Origin: Phycicoccus avicenniae_A
GTDB lineage: Bacteria; Actinomycetota; Actinomycetes; Actinomycetales; Dermatophilaceae
Assembly (NCBI RefSeq): GCF_050496545.1
Contig: NZ_JBNVZV010000006.1
Span: 1 to 64,000, forward strand
Direction: 5' to 3'
Length of the DNA: 64,000 nucleotides
Shown here: piece by piece, positions 53,564 through 62,273 of the stretch
How the letters are laid out: the number at the start of each line of letters is the position of its first letter
How positions within the stretch are numbered: the first letter of the stretch is position 1
Program-made: the position numbers and the translations under genes
Notes under the pieces: model-generated
What the model was told of the DNA's origin: nothing
Database searches by the model: none
Seen by the model: the letters and a program-made list of their open reading frames with translations, nothing else

Positions 53564-53580
53564 TCACGCACCATCACGCA
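53564..53580. repeat. Two TCACGCA direct repeats with 10-bp period
   Basis: TCACGCA occurs at 53564-53570 and 53574-53580, one helical turn apart, 46-62 bp upstream of the aminotransferase start. This could be a regulator site; no regulator is adjacent. Confidence 0.3.
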
Positions 53581-53689
53581 TCTCTGGCCGCGAATGTACT
53601 ACCGGATCCATCGCGACGGCGACCTCACCTCCGGCGAGGGCCCCGCCCGTCGAGCCCCGGCCCCGCCCCGACCCCGCGCGCCGCGTGGA

Positions 53690-53695
53690 TACGGT
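53690..53695 (+). promoter_or_regulatory. Leaderless -10 element (TACGGT)
   Basis: TACGGT ends 6 nt before the ATG at 53702. Confidence 0.45.
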
Positions 53696-53701
53696 GGACC
53701 C

Positions 53702-54168
53702 ATGACCGACCCCAGCTCGCTGCCCAACTTCCCGCCGCCCGCGAACGAGCACCCTCTGCGCGGGCGCGTGCTCGACGTCCTCGTCGACCTCGGGCTCGCC
53801 CCGAACATCGACGGCGACGGTGACGTCGCCTTCACCGTCAACGAGCAGCAGCTCTTCGTGCGGTGCACCGAGGGCGACGTCGAGGTGATGCGGGTCTTCG
53901 GGCAGTGGCAGATCCAGGACGAGCTCATCGGCGACCGGCTGAAGCTGCACGAGACGTGCAACGAGATCAACCTGCACATGAACCACGTGAAGACCGGCAT
54001 CGCGGGCACGACGCTCGTCGTCACCGGCGAGCACGTCGTCACCCCGGGCGCCGACCTCAACGTCCTCACGCAGGTGTCGGTGCAGGTCATCCTCTCCGGG
54101 GTCCACCTCTGGCACCAGCGCGTCCTCGGGCTCGACCCCGAGACCGGCGAGCCGACGGGGGAGGGGCA

Positions 54169-54172
<4 letters not shown>
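53702..54172 (+). CDS. YbjN-domain protein
   Basis: A 156-residue protein of the YbjN/bacterial sensory-transduction-regulator fold, which resembles type III secretion chaperones. LRGRVLDVLVDLGLAPNIDG, FTVNEQQLFVRCTEGDVEVM and LKLHETCNEINLHMNHVKTG are recognisable. The exact role is not known; homologues occur as small accessory proteins. Start ATG is supported by the TACGGT box. The next gene overlaps its stop as GTGA. Confidence 0.82.
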
Positions 54173-54948
<776 letters not shown>

Positions 54949-54952
54949 GGGC

Positions 54953-55648
54953 TCACGCCCCCGGAGCGCTCGGGAAGCTCGACTGCGCGAGCACGGTGCC
55001 GTCGGCGTCGAGGACCTCGAAGCCGGCGGCATCGGCGCGCAGCACCGACGAGTTGAGGTTGCAGACCATCGAGCGGGGGCCGGTGCCGACGAACTCGCCT
55101 GCAGGGTAGTCGCGCCCGTCCTCGCCGAGCACCACGACCCGGTACCGGTCACCGGCCGCGAAGCCGCTGGCGGTCAGCCGTACCTCGACGCCCCAGGTGT
55201 GGGGGACGACTCCGGCGCTCGCGGTGACGCCGGACGCCTCGACGGCCACGGGCACCGCCTCGAACGGCTGGGGCGGCGGCTCGGTGAGCCGGACACCGGT
55301 GAGCGTCAGCGCCGCGGCCACCGCGGCGGCGGCCGCGGCGACCCCGGCCGTCCGCCACGCGCCGGGTCGCCGCACCCGCCGCTGCTCGGTGGCGACGGCG
55401 GCACCGACGCGCTCGAGCAGGTCGGCCGGCGGCTCCGCGAGCTCGGGGGCCCGGCCGCGCAGCGCGGCCAGCGCGCCGGCCGCGGGGGTCAGCTCGGCGA
55501 GGTCCGCGCGGCACGCGGCGCAGGTGTCGAGGTGGGCCTCGAGAGCGGCCGCGTCGGTGGCGTCCAGGTGGCCGAGCAGGTACGGGCCGACGAGCACCCG
55601 GACCGCCTCGTGGTCGGGCCCGCGCAGGGCCTCCTCGGCGTCGGTCAT
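54953..55648 (-). CDS. Zinc anti-sigma factor (RskA-like)
   Basis: A 231-residue membrane protein. The N-terminal ZAS module is HLDATDAAALEAHLDTCAAC with the HxxxCxxC zinc motif; one transmembrane helix lies at about 100-122; the extracytoplasmic RskA-type domain continues (EVRLTASGFAAGDRYRVVVL). It should hold the sigma factor of the preceding gene inactive until cleaved or released. ATG overlaps the sigma stop as ATGA. Confidence 0.9.
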   Translation of the reverse strand: MTDAEEALRGPDHEAVRVLVGPYLLGHLDATDAAALEAHLDTCAACRADLAELTPAAGALAALRGRAPELAEPPADLLERVGAAVATEQRRVRRPGAWRTAGVAAAAAAVAAALTLTGVRLTEPPPQPFEAVPVAVEASGVTASAGVVPHTWGVEVRLTASGFAAGDRYRVVVLGEDGRDYPAGEFVGTGPRSMVCNLNSSVLRADAAGFEVLDADGTVLAQSSFPSAPGA

Positions 55649-56190
55649 GGCTCCACTCCCATCTCCTCCATCGCGACCCGCAGCGCCTTGAGCCCGTAGA
55701 ACACCCGGCTGCGGAGGGTGCTCACGGGGATGCCGAGGGCGGCCGCCACCTCGTCGTAAGGGCGGCCGAGCAGGTAGGTCTGGGTCAGCGCCTCCCGGTG
55801 CGCCTCGCCGAGCCGGCCGAGCGCCTCCTCGACGAGCCAGCCGTGCACGAGGGCGTCCCAGTCGTCGGTCGGCGGCGCCCCGCGGGCCAGGGTCTCGTGG
55901 TCGGCGAGGGCGCGCAGCCAGGGCCGGGCCTCGCGCACCCGGTGCAGGTCGATGCAGACGTTGCGGGCGATGCCGAAGAGCCAGGTGCGCAGGGCCGCGA
56001 CCTCGGGGTCGTACCGGTCCCGGGCCCGCCAGGCCCGCAGGAAGGTCTCCTGCACCGCGTCCTGCGCGAGCCCGGCGTCCCCGAGCGTGCGCAGCGCGAA
56101 GCGGTAGAGCTCACCGCCGTGGGCGGTGTACGCGGCGCGGACCCCCTCCTCCTCGGCGAGGGAGGGGGTCCGCGGGCGTCGGATCGGCAC
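55645..56190 (-). CDS. ECF RNA polymerase sigma factor
   Basis: A 181-residue ECF sigma factor with its own anti-sigma factor. Region 2: AAYTAHGGELYRFALRTLGD and AQDAVQETFLRAWRARDRYD, then LRTWLFGIARNVCIDLHRVR; region 4: LGEAHREALTQTYLLGRPYD and the recognition helix AALGIPVSTLRSRVFYGLKA. GTG at 56190 is the first start in a sensible position, 17 nt after the DUF4394 gene. It looks like a SigK-type system. It is unlike the two SigE-type factors at the window start. Confidence 0.9.
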   Translation of the reverse strand: MPIRRPRTPSLAEEEGVRAAYTAHGGELYRFALRTLGDAGLAQDAVQETFLRAWRARDRYDPEVAALRTWLFGIARNVCIDLHRVREARPWLRALADHETLARGAPPTDDWDALVHGWLVEEALGRLGEAHREALTQTYLLGRPYDEVAAALGIPVSTLRSRVFYGLKALRVAMEEMGVEP

Positions 56191-56207
56191 GAGGGGGTCG
56201 GTACGGG

Positions 56208-57050
56208 TCAGCGACCGGTCGGGACGGCGAGGTCGTGGACCTGGAGGCCGCGCGGGAAGGAGCCCTCGCGCTTCACCGAGCCGCCGAGCAGGTCGACCGC
56301 GTAGAGGCCGGCCTTCCCGCCGACGGTCAGCGTCGCCCAGCCGCGGTTGCGGGTGTCGATGTCGAGGCCTGCCTTCGTCGCGTCGACGCCGAGCTTCCCG
56401 GTGGGGGCGAGGCTGCCGGCGTTGGCGGGGGACTGCAGCGCGACCTGGTCCATGGCCGTGTCGATGTCGAACAGGCTCGTCGCCGTCGCGGCGTCGTTGT
56501 CGTTGTTCGTGTAGGCCGCGGCCGTGACGCCGGTGGCCGGGGTCGCGGCCGGCGCGTAGGCCAGCGTGCCGTCGGCGATGGTCGTGCCACCGGGGTTGAC
56601 GTCGTGGCGGAGGTTCTGGCCGGTGTCGCTGATGACGCGCAGGCGGTCGGCGGCCGGGTTGAAGTCGACGCCGAAGGAGGTGCCGGAGAGGGCGACCGAG
56701 AGGCGGTTGACGAGCGTCGCGGTCGGGGCCTTCTTCCACAGCAGGTGCTGGGTGGGCACGGTGACGGTGTAGACGCCGCCCTTGTTCCCGACCGCGTAGA
56801 GCTTGCCGTCGGCGGGCCGGCGGTCCAGGCCGACGAGGGCGGTGTCGCCCGTCAGGCCCTTGACCTCGCCGAGCGAGCGGGCCGACTCCGGGCGGTCGAG
56901 GCGGAACCCGACGAGGGTGCGGTCACCCGCCAGCCCGACCGTCGGGTTGCTGCCCAGCGGGGAGAGGGTGGCTGTGGCGGCCGGGGCCATCGGGACGGCG
57001 AGGGCGAGGCTGAGGGCGCCGGCGGCGACGAGGGTGCGCGTGCGGTTCAT
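56208..57050 (-). CDS. Secreted DUF4394 protein
   Basis: A 280-residue exported protein. The signal peptide is RTLVAAGALSLALAVPMAPA with a probable AxA site near residue 26. The mature domain is a DUF4394 beta-propeller-like fold (TALVGLDRRPADGKLYAVGN, VDFNPAADRLRVISDTGQNL, DIDTRNRGWATL). It lies first in the operon with an ECF sigma and its anti-sigma, so it may be a product or a signal of that system. AGGAGC stands before the ATG. Confidence 0.85.
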   Translation of the reverse strand: MNRTRTLVAAGALSLALAVPMAPAATATLSPLGSNPTVGLAGDRTLVGFRLDRPESARSLGEVKGLTGDTALVGLDRRPADGKLYAVGNKGGVYTVTVPTQHLLWKKAPTATLVNRLSVALSGTSFGVDFNPAADRLRVISDTGQNLRHDVNPGGTTIADGTLAYAPAATPATGVTAAAYTNNDNDAATATSLFDIDTAMDQVALQSPANAGSLAPTGKLGVDATKAGLDIDTRNRGWATLTVGGKAGLYAVDLLGGSVKREGSFPRGLQVHDLAVPTGR

Positions 57051-57328
57051 CGGGTGCTCCTGGTGTCCGGTGGGGGTCTGCCACCGGTGGGTACGGGCGC
57101 CGACGCGTGCGCGTTGAAGGCCGTCGACAGGTGTTTCGGAACTGCGCCACGGGCCGGATGCGACGCCGGGCCGGGCGCGGCGGTCCGACGGCGATCCCTC
57201 GACGGGGTGGTGACCGTCACGCCTCCCGGGTGGTGAACGAGCGCTCACCGGCTGAGAGGATGGACGGCGATGCGCGCCGGGCACCCCGGGCGCGAGCCAC
57301 CGACCGAAGGAAAGAGGACGAGGCACGC

Positions 57329-58117
57329 ATGAACATCGTCGTCTGCGTCAAGTACGTCCCGGACGCGCAGTCCGAGCGGACGTTCCAGGAGTCCGACAAC
57401 ACCGTCGACCGTGCCGTCGACGGCCTGCTGTCCGAGCTCGACGAGTACGCCGTCGAGGAGGCCCTGAAGATCGTCGAGGCCGCCGGCGAGGGTGAGGTCA
57501 CCGTCGTCACGGTCGGCCCCGAGGCCGCCGCCGACGCGCTGAAGAAGGCGCTCCAGATGGGTGCGCACCAGGGCGTCCACGTCCAGGACGAGGCGCTGCA
57601 CGGCTCCGACGCCGTCGGCACCTCGCTCGTGCTCGCCAAGGCCGTCGAGAAGGTCACCGACGGCAGCCCCGAGCTCGTGCTCACCGGCATGTCCTCGACC
57701 GACGGCGTCATGGGCGTCGTCCCCGCGATGCTCGCCGAGCGCCTCGGCCTGCCGCAGGTCACCTACGCCTCGGAGCTCACCGTCGGCGACGGCACGGTCA
57801 CCATCCGCCGCGACGGCGACACCGCCTCCGAGACCATCGAGGCCTCGCTGCCCGCCCTGGTCTCGGTCACCGACCAGATCAACGAGCCGCGCTACCCCTC
57901 CTTCAAGGGGATCATGGCGGCGAAGAAGAAGCCCGTGCAGGTCTGGTCGCTGGCCGACCTCGGCGTCGACGCCGGTGACGTGGGCCTCGAGGCCGCGTGG
58001 ACCTCGGTCGTCTCCTTCGCCAAGCGCCCGCCGCGCGAGCAGGGCCAGATCGTCACCGACGAGGGCGACGGCGGCACCAAGCTCGCCGAGTTCCTCTCCG
58101 CCCAGAAGTTCCTCTGA
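57329..58117 (+). CDS. etfB: Electron transfer flavoprotein subunit beta
   Basis: A 262-residue ETF beta subunit. NIVVCVKYVPDAQSERTF begins the AMP-binding fold; ALKKALQMGAHQGVHVQDEA and VLTGMSSTDGVMGVVPAMLA are conserved, and the LPALVSVTDQINEPRYPSFK signature is present. Together with EtfA it takes electrons from acyl-CoA and other dehydrogenases and passes them to quinone. ATG at 57329 is the first start; the gene lies 32 nt before etfA. Confidence 0.95.
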   Translation: MNIVVCVKYVPDAQSERTFQESDNTVDRAVDGLLSELDEYAVEEALKIVEAAGEGEVTVVTVGPEAAADALKKALQMGAHQGVHVQDEALHGSDAVGTSLVLAKAVEKVTDGSPELVLTGMSSTDGVMGVVPAMLAERLGLPQVTYASELTVGDGTVTIRRDGDTASETIEASLPALVSVTDQINEPRYPSFKGIMAAKKKPVQVWSLADLGVDAGDVGLEAAWTSVVSFAKRPPREQGQIVTDEGDGGTKLAEFLSAQKFL

Positions 58118-58149
58118 GCCGCGCCGACCAGGACCAGGAGCACACAGAC

Positions 58150-59109
58150 ATGGCCGAAGTACTCGTCCTCGCCGACCACGCCGGGGGGCGCCTGCGCAAG
58201 GCGACCGCCGAGCTGCTGACCCTCGCCCGCCGCCTCGGTGAGCCCTCCGCGGTGCACGTCGGGCCCGGCGCCGAGACCGCCCAGAAGACCTACGCCAAGT
58301 ACGGCGCGCACAAGGTGTACGTCGTCGACGACGCCGACGCCGCCTCGTACCTCGTGGCCCCGCAGGCCGAGATCCTCGCGCAGCTCATCGAGAAGACCTC
58401 TCCCGCAGCGGTGCTCATCCCGAGCAACGCCGCCGGCAAGGAGATCGCCGCACGTCTCGCCATCAAGTCGGGCTCGGGCCTGATCACCGACGCCGTCGAC
58501 GTGCGCGCCGGTGACGACGGCGCCCCCGAGACCACGCAGTCCGTGTTCGCCGGCTCGTACACGGTGACCGCCAAGGTCACCCACGGCACGCCGATCATCT
58601 GCGTCAAGCCCAACTCGGCCGGCATCGAGGCCGCGCCCGAGGCCGGTGCCGTCGAGACCGTCGAGGTGGGCGTCAGCGACGCCGCGAAGGCGGCCCGCAT
58701 CACCGACAGCCAGCCGAAGAAGGCCACCGGGCGCCCCGAGCTCACCGAGGCGGCCATCGTCGTCTCCGGCGGGCGCGGCACCGGCGGCGACTTCGGCCCG
58801 GTCGAGGAGTTCGCCGACAGCCTCGGCGCCGCGGTCGGCGCGAGCCGTGCCGCCGTCGACGCCGGCTGGTACCCGCACAGCAACCAGGTCGGCCAGACCG
58901 GCAAGCAGGTCTCACCGCAGCTGTACGTGGCGGCGGGCATCTCCGGGGCCATCCAGCACCGGGCCGGCATGCAGACCTCGAAGACGATCATCGCCGTGAA
59001 CAAGGACGAGGAGGCGCCGATCTTCGAGCTCGTCGACTTCGGCGTCGTCGGCGACCTGTTCTCGGTCCTGCCGCAGGCGACCGGCGAGGTCAAGAAGCGC
59101 AAGGGCTGA
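58150..59109 (+). CDS. etfA: Electron transfer flavoprotein subunit alpha
   Basis: A 319-residue ETF alpha subunit. The FAD domain is at the C-terminal half: VVSGGRGTGGDFGPVEEFAD, AVGASRAAVDAGWYPHSNQV, GQTGKQVSPQLYVAAGISGA and MQTSKTIIAVNKDEEAPIFE. It forms the heterodimer with EtfB. AGGAGC is upstream of the ATG. No Etf:quinone reductase gene follows. Confidence 0.95.
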   Translation: MAEVLVLADHAGGRLRKATAELLTLARRLGEPSAVHVGPGAETAQKTYAKYGAHKVYVVDDADAASYLVAPQAEILAQLIEKTSPAAVLIPSNAAGKEIAARLAIKSGSGLITDAVDVRAGDDGAPETTQSVFAGSYTVTAKVTHGTPIICVKPNSAGIEAAPEAGAVETVEVGVSDAAKAARITDSQPKKATGRPELTEAAIVVSGGRGTGGDFGPVEEFADSLGAAVGASRAAVDAGWYPHSNQVGQTGKQVSPQLYVAAGISGAIQHRAGMQTSKTIIAVNKDEEAPIFELVDFGVVGDLFSVLPQATGEVKKRKG

Positions 59110-59120
59110 TCCCGCGGGAC

Positions 59121-59126
59121 TACGGT
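59121..59126 (+). promoter_or_regulatory. Leaderless -10 element (TACGGT)
   Basis: TACGGT ends 6 nt before the ATG at 59133. Confidence 0.45.
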
Positions 59127-59132
59127 CGGTCG

Positions 59133-59543
59133 ATGGGGACCTCGCCGCGACTGCTGCACACCGTCATCGACACGACCGACGTCCGGGGCAGCGCCGAGTT
59201 CTGGCGCGAGCTGCTCGGGCTCGTCTACCGGCCCGGTGACGAGGTGCCGGCCGACGGTGCGGACGACGCCGACTGGCTCGTGCTCACCGAGGCCGACGGC
59301 ACCCGCCGGCTGGCCTTCCAGGAGGTCGAGGAGCTGACGCCCACGACGTGGCCGGCCCACGACGTGCCGATGCAGCTGCACCTCGACCTGACCGTCGAGG
59401 ACGCCGAGGACCTCGAGCGGCAGCGGGCGCGGGCCGAGGCGTTGGGGGCCCGGCTGCTGCTCGACCGCACCGACGACCCGGACGAGCCGCTCTACGTCCT
59501 CGCGGACCCCTCGGGGCACCCGTTCTGCCTGTTCCCGGGGTGA
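59133..59543 (+). CDS. VOC-family (glyoxalase-like) protein
   Basis: A 136-residue VOC-fold protein of the glyoxalase_6 type: LLHTVIDTTDVRGSAEFWRE and LQLHLDLTVEDAEDLERQRA, ending with YVLADPSGHPFCLFPG, where His and Cys-Phe form the last strand. The function could be metal-dependent turnover or binding of a small molecule; the sequence does not decide. It has its own TACGGT box after etfA. Confidence 0.82.
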   Translation: MGTSPRLLHTVIDTTDVRGSAEFWRELLGLVYRPGDEVPADGADDADWLVLTEADGTRRLAFQEVEELTPTTWPAHDVPMQLHLDLTVEDAEDLERQRARAEALGARLLLDRTDDPDEPLYVLADPSGHPFCLFPG

Positions 59544-59575
59544 TGCCGGCCGCCGGGCGGGCGGCGCCCGAAACG

Positions 59576-59581
59576 TAGACT
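59576..59581 (+). promoter_or_regulatory. Leaderless -10 element (TAGACT)
   Basis: TAGACT ends 8 nt before the GTG at 59590 and would drive the cysteine desulfurase-mnmA-DksA-like operon. Confidence 0.5.
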
Positions 59582-59589
59582 CGGACCTC

Positions 59590-60774
59590 GTGAGCCACTA
59601 CCTCGACCACGCGGCGACCACGCCGATGCTGCCCGCGGCGGTCGCGGCCTGGGTCGAGACCTCGGGCCGGATCGGGAACGCCTCCTCGCTGCACGGGTCG
59701 GGCCGCGCGGCGCGCAAGGTCGTCGAGGAGTCGCGCGAGCGGATCGCCGCCTCGCTCGGCGCCCGGCCGTCGGAAGTCGTGTTCACCTCCGGGGGCACCG
59801 AGGCCGACAACCTCGCGGTCAAGGGGACGTGGGCGGCCCGCCGGGACGCCGATGCGCGCCGCACCCGCGTCGTCTCCAGCGGCATCGAGCACCACGCCGT
59901 CCTGGACCCCGTCGAGCACCTCGTCGCCGCGCGCGGCGCCGCGGTCTCCTGGCTCGAGCCCGACCGCTGCGGCCACGTCGCCGTCGACGACCTGCGCGGC
60001 GTGCTGGCCGAGCACGCCGCCGACGCGGCGCTCGTCACCGTCATGTGGGCGAACAACGAGGTCGGCACGGTCCAGCCGGTCGCCGAGCTCGCCGCCGCCG
60101 CGCACGAGCACGGGGTCCCGTTCCACACCGACGCCGTGCAGGCCCTCTCGCACCTGCCGGTGCGCTTCGACGAGTCCGGCGCCGACCTGATGTCGGTCAC
60201 CGCGCACAAGATCGGCGGACCCGTCGGCGTCGGGGCCCTCCTGGCCCGCCGCGACGCCGTGCTCGTCCCGCAGCTGCACGGTGGCGGCCAGGAGCGCCAG
60301 GTGCGCAGCGGCACCCTCGACGTCGCCGGGGTGCACGCGTTCGCCGTCGCCCTCGACGAGACCGTCGCCAGCCGTGACGTCGAGGCCAAGCGGGTGATGG
60401 CCCTGCGCGACCGGCTCGTCGAGGGGGCGCTGGCGCTCGGGCTCGGCATCACCGTCAGCGGATGCTGGACGGCGGGCGATGCCACCCGCCGCCTGCCCGG
60501 CAACGCCCACCTGCTCGTCCCGGGCTGCGAGGGCGACTCCCTCCTGTACCTGCTCGACGCCGCGGGTGTCGAGTGCAGCACCGGCTCGGCCTGCCAGGCC
60601 GGTGTGCCGCAGCCGAGCCACGTCCTCCTCGCGATGGGGCACGGCGAGGCCGAGGCCCGTGGTGCGCTGCGACTCTCGTTGGGGCACACCTCGACCGATG
60701 CCGACGTCGATGCCGTCCTCGCCGCGCTGCCGGGTGTCGTCGAGCGCGCCCGGCGGGCCGGCGGGCTGCTCTGA
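59590..60774 (+). CDS. Cysteine desulfurase (IscS/NifS-like)
   Basis: A 394-residue PLP enzyme that removes sulfur from cysteine as persulfide. YLDHAATTPMLPAAV opens it; the PLP-binding region is FTSGGTEADNLAVKG; HTDAVQALSHLPV holds the PLP Asp; the Schiff-base Lys is in SVTAHKIGGPVGVGALL near residue 208; the sulfur-accepting Cys is in ECSTGSACQAGVPQPSHVLL near 333. The next gene, mnmA, starts inside its stop (TGATG), so it most likely supplies sulfur for tRNA 2-thiouridine. Confidence 0.93.
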   Translation: MSHYLDHAATTPMLPAAVAAWVETSGRIGNASSLHGSGRAARKVVEESRERIAASLGARPSEVVFTSGGTEADNLAVKGTWAARRDADARRTRVVSSGIEHHAVLDPVEHLVAARGAAVSWLEPDRCGHVAVDDLRGVLAEHAADAALVTVMWANNEVGTVQPVAELAAAAHEHGVPFHTDAVQALSHLPVRFDESGADLMSVTAHKIGGPVGVGALLARRDAVLVPQLHGGGQERQVRSGTLDVAGVHAFAVALDETVASRDVEAKRVMALRDRLVEGALALGLGITVSGCWTAGDATRRLPGNAHLLVPGCEGDSLLYLLDAAGVECSTGSACQAGVPQPSHVLLAMGHGEAEARGALRLSLGHTSTDADVDAVLAALPGVVERARRAGGLL

Positions 60775-61856
60775 TGCGCGTCGTCGCCGCGATGTCCGGC
60801 GGGGTCGACTCCGCCGTGGCCGCCGCCCGGATGCTCGACGCCGGCCACGACGTCGTCGGGGTGCACCTGGCCCTCTCGCGCTCGGCGGCGACCCTGCGCG
60901 AGTCGGCCCGCGGCTGCTGCACCATCGAGGACGCCGGCGACGCCCGCCGGGTCGCCGACCGGCTGGGCATCCCGTTCTACGTGTGGGACCTCGCCGAGCG
61001 GTTCGAGCGCGACGTCGTCGAGGACTTCGTCGCCGAGTACGCCGCCGGCCGCACCCCGAACCCCTGCCTGCGCTGCAACGAGTCGATCAAGTTCGCGGCC
61101 CTGCTCGACCGCGCCGTGGCGCTGGGCTTCGACGCCGTCGCGACCGGTCACTACGCGCAGGTGGTCGAGGGGCCGGCCGGGCGCGAGCTGCACCGGGCGG
61201 TCGACCCCGCCAAGGACCAGTCGTACGTGCTCGGGGTGCTCGACGCCGAGCAGCTGGCCCGCTCGTTCTTCCCGCTCGGTGACACGGTCAAGGACGGTGT
61301 GCGGGCGGAGGCGGCCGAGCGCGGCTTCGCCGTGGCGCGCAAGCCGGACAGCCACGACATCTGCTTCATCCCCGACGGCGACACCCGCGGCTTCCTCGCG
61401 CGCCGGCTGGGGGAGCGGCCCGGCGAGCTCGTCGACGCCGTGTCGGGCGAGGTGGTCGGCACCCACGCCGGCGCCCATGGCTTCACCGTCGGGCAGCGGA
61501 GGGGGCTCGGCATCGACCGGTCCCGGCTCGACGGCGACCCCCGGTTCGTCGTCGAGGTCGACGCGCCCCGCAACCGGGTGGTCATCGGCACGGCCGACCT
61601 GCTCGGGGTGGACCTCGTCGAGGGTGCCCACCTGCGCTGGTGCGGCCCGGCCCCGGACGGCGAGGTCGCCGTCGGTGCGCAGCTGCGGGCGCACGGGGCC
61701 GAGGTGCCGGCGACCGCCCGGGTCGTCGGCGACGGCGTCGAGGTGCGCCTCGCCGAGCGGGTGCGCGGTGTGGCGCCCGGGCAGTCGGTGGTCCTCTACG
61801 ACGGCACGCGCGTCGTCGGGTCGGCGACCATCACGGGGACGGGCCGTGCCGCCTGA
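60774..61856 (+). CDS. mnmA: tRNA-specific 2-thiouridylase
   Basis: A 360-residue ATP pyrophosphatase that thiolates U34 of Glu, Gln and Lys tRNAs. The PP-loop is VVAAMSGGVDSAVAAARML; catalytic Cys are in RTPNPCLRCNESIKF and in SHDICFIPDGDTRGF; KDQSYVLGVLDAEQLARSFF and GQRRGLGIDRS are signature blocks. ATG at 60774 overlaps the desulfurase stop by one base. The next gene starts 11 nt before its end. Confidence 0.95.
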   Translation: MRVVAAMSGGVDSAVAAARMLDAGHDVVGVHLALSRSAATLRESARGCCTIEDAGDARRVADRLGIPFYVWDLAERFERDVVEDFVAEYAAGRTPNPCLRCNESIKFAALLDRAVALGFDAVATGHYAQVVEGPAGRELHRAVDPAKDQSYVLGVLDAEQLARSFFPLGDTVKDGVRAEAAERGFAVARKPDSHDICFIPDGDTRGFLARRLGERPGELVDAVSGEVVGTHAGAHGFTVGQRRGLGIDRSRLDGDPRFVVEVDAPRNRVVIGTADLLGVDLVEGAHLRWCGPAPDGEVAVGAQLRAHGAEVPATARVVGDGVEVRLAERVRGVAPGQSVVLYDGTRVVGSATITGTGRAA

Positions 61857-62205
61857 CCCGGGCGACCGCCTCGAGGCCGAGCGCGCCGAGCTCCACGACC
61901 GGCTCGTGACGATGGAGGCCGACATGGCCCGCCTCGTCGAGGCCTCCCTCGACTCCAACGCCGACGACGAGCACGACCCCGAGGGGCAGACCATCGCCTG
62001 GGAGCGCTCGCAGCTGGCCGCGCTGACCGCCGGGGCCCGGCAGCACCTCGCCGATCTCGACGACGCCCTCGCCCGCGTCGCCGACGGCACCTACGGCACC
62101 TGCACCGTCTGCGGGGAGCCGATCCCGGAGGGCCGGCTCGAGGCCCGGCCCACCGCGCGGACGTGCGTGCAGCACGCCGGCGCACCCACCGACCGGAATA
62201 GTTGA
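61846..62205 (+). CDS. TraR/DksA-family zinc protein
   Basis: A 119-residue DksA/TraR-like protein: a coiled-coil half (ERAELHDRLVTMEADMARLV, SQLAALTAGARQHLADLDDA) and a zinc finger TCTVCGEPIPEGRLEARPTA followed by RTCVQH. The finger is Cys-x2-Cys-x17-Cys-x2-His, so the fourth Cys is replaced by His. Members bind RNA polymerase or are stand-alone regulators. GTG at 61846 overlaps mnmA by 11 nt. The stop codon lies inside the operator of the pirin gene. Confidence 0.82.
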   Translation: MPPDPGDRLEAERAELHDRLVTMEADMARLVEASLDSNADDEHDPEGQTIAWERSQLAALTAGARQHLADLDDALARVADGTYGTCTVCGEPIPEGRLEARPTARTCVQHAGAPTDRNS

Positions 62206-62216
62206 AGCATCAACTA
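62199..62216. promoter_or_regulatory. MarR-type operator before the pirin gene
   Basis: TAGTTGA-AGCA-TCAACTA is a perfect 7-bp inverted repeat, of the form bound by MarR-family repressors. TACTGT at 62215-62220 is a possible -10, so binding would block the pirin promoter. The operator overlaps the stop codon of the preceding gene. Confidence 0.6.
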
Positions 62217-62273
62217 CTGTTGGACGCCGTGACCCTCCACCGCGGAGGACGACCACCGAGGAGCGTGAACGAC

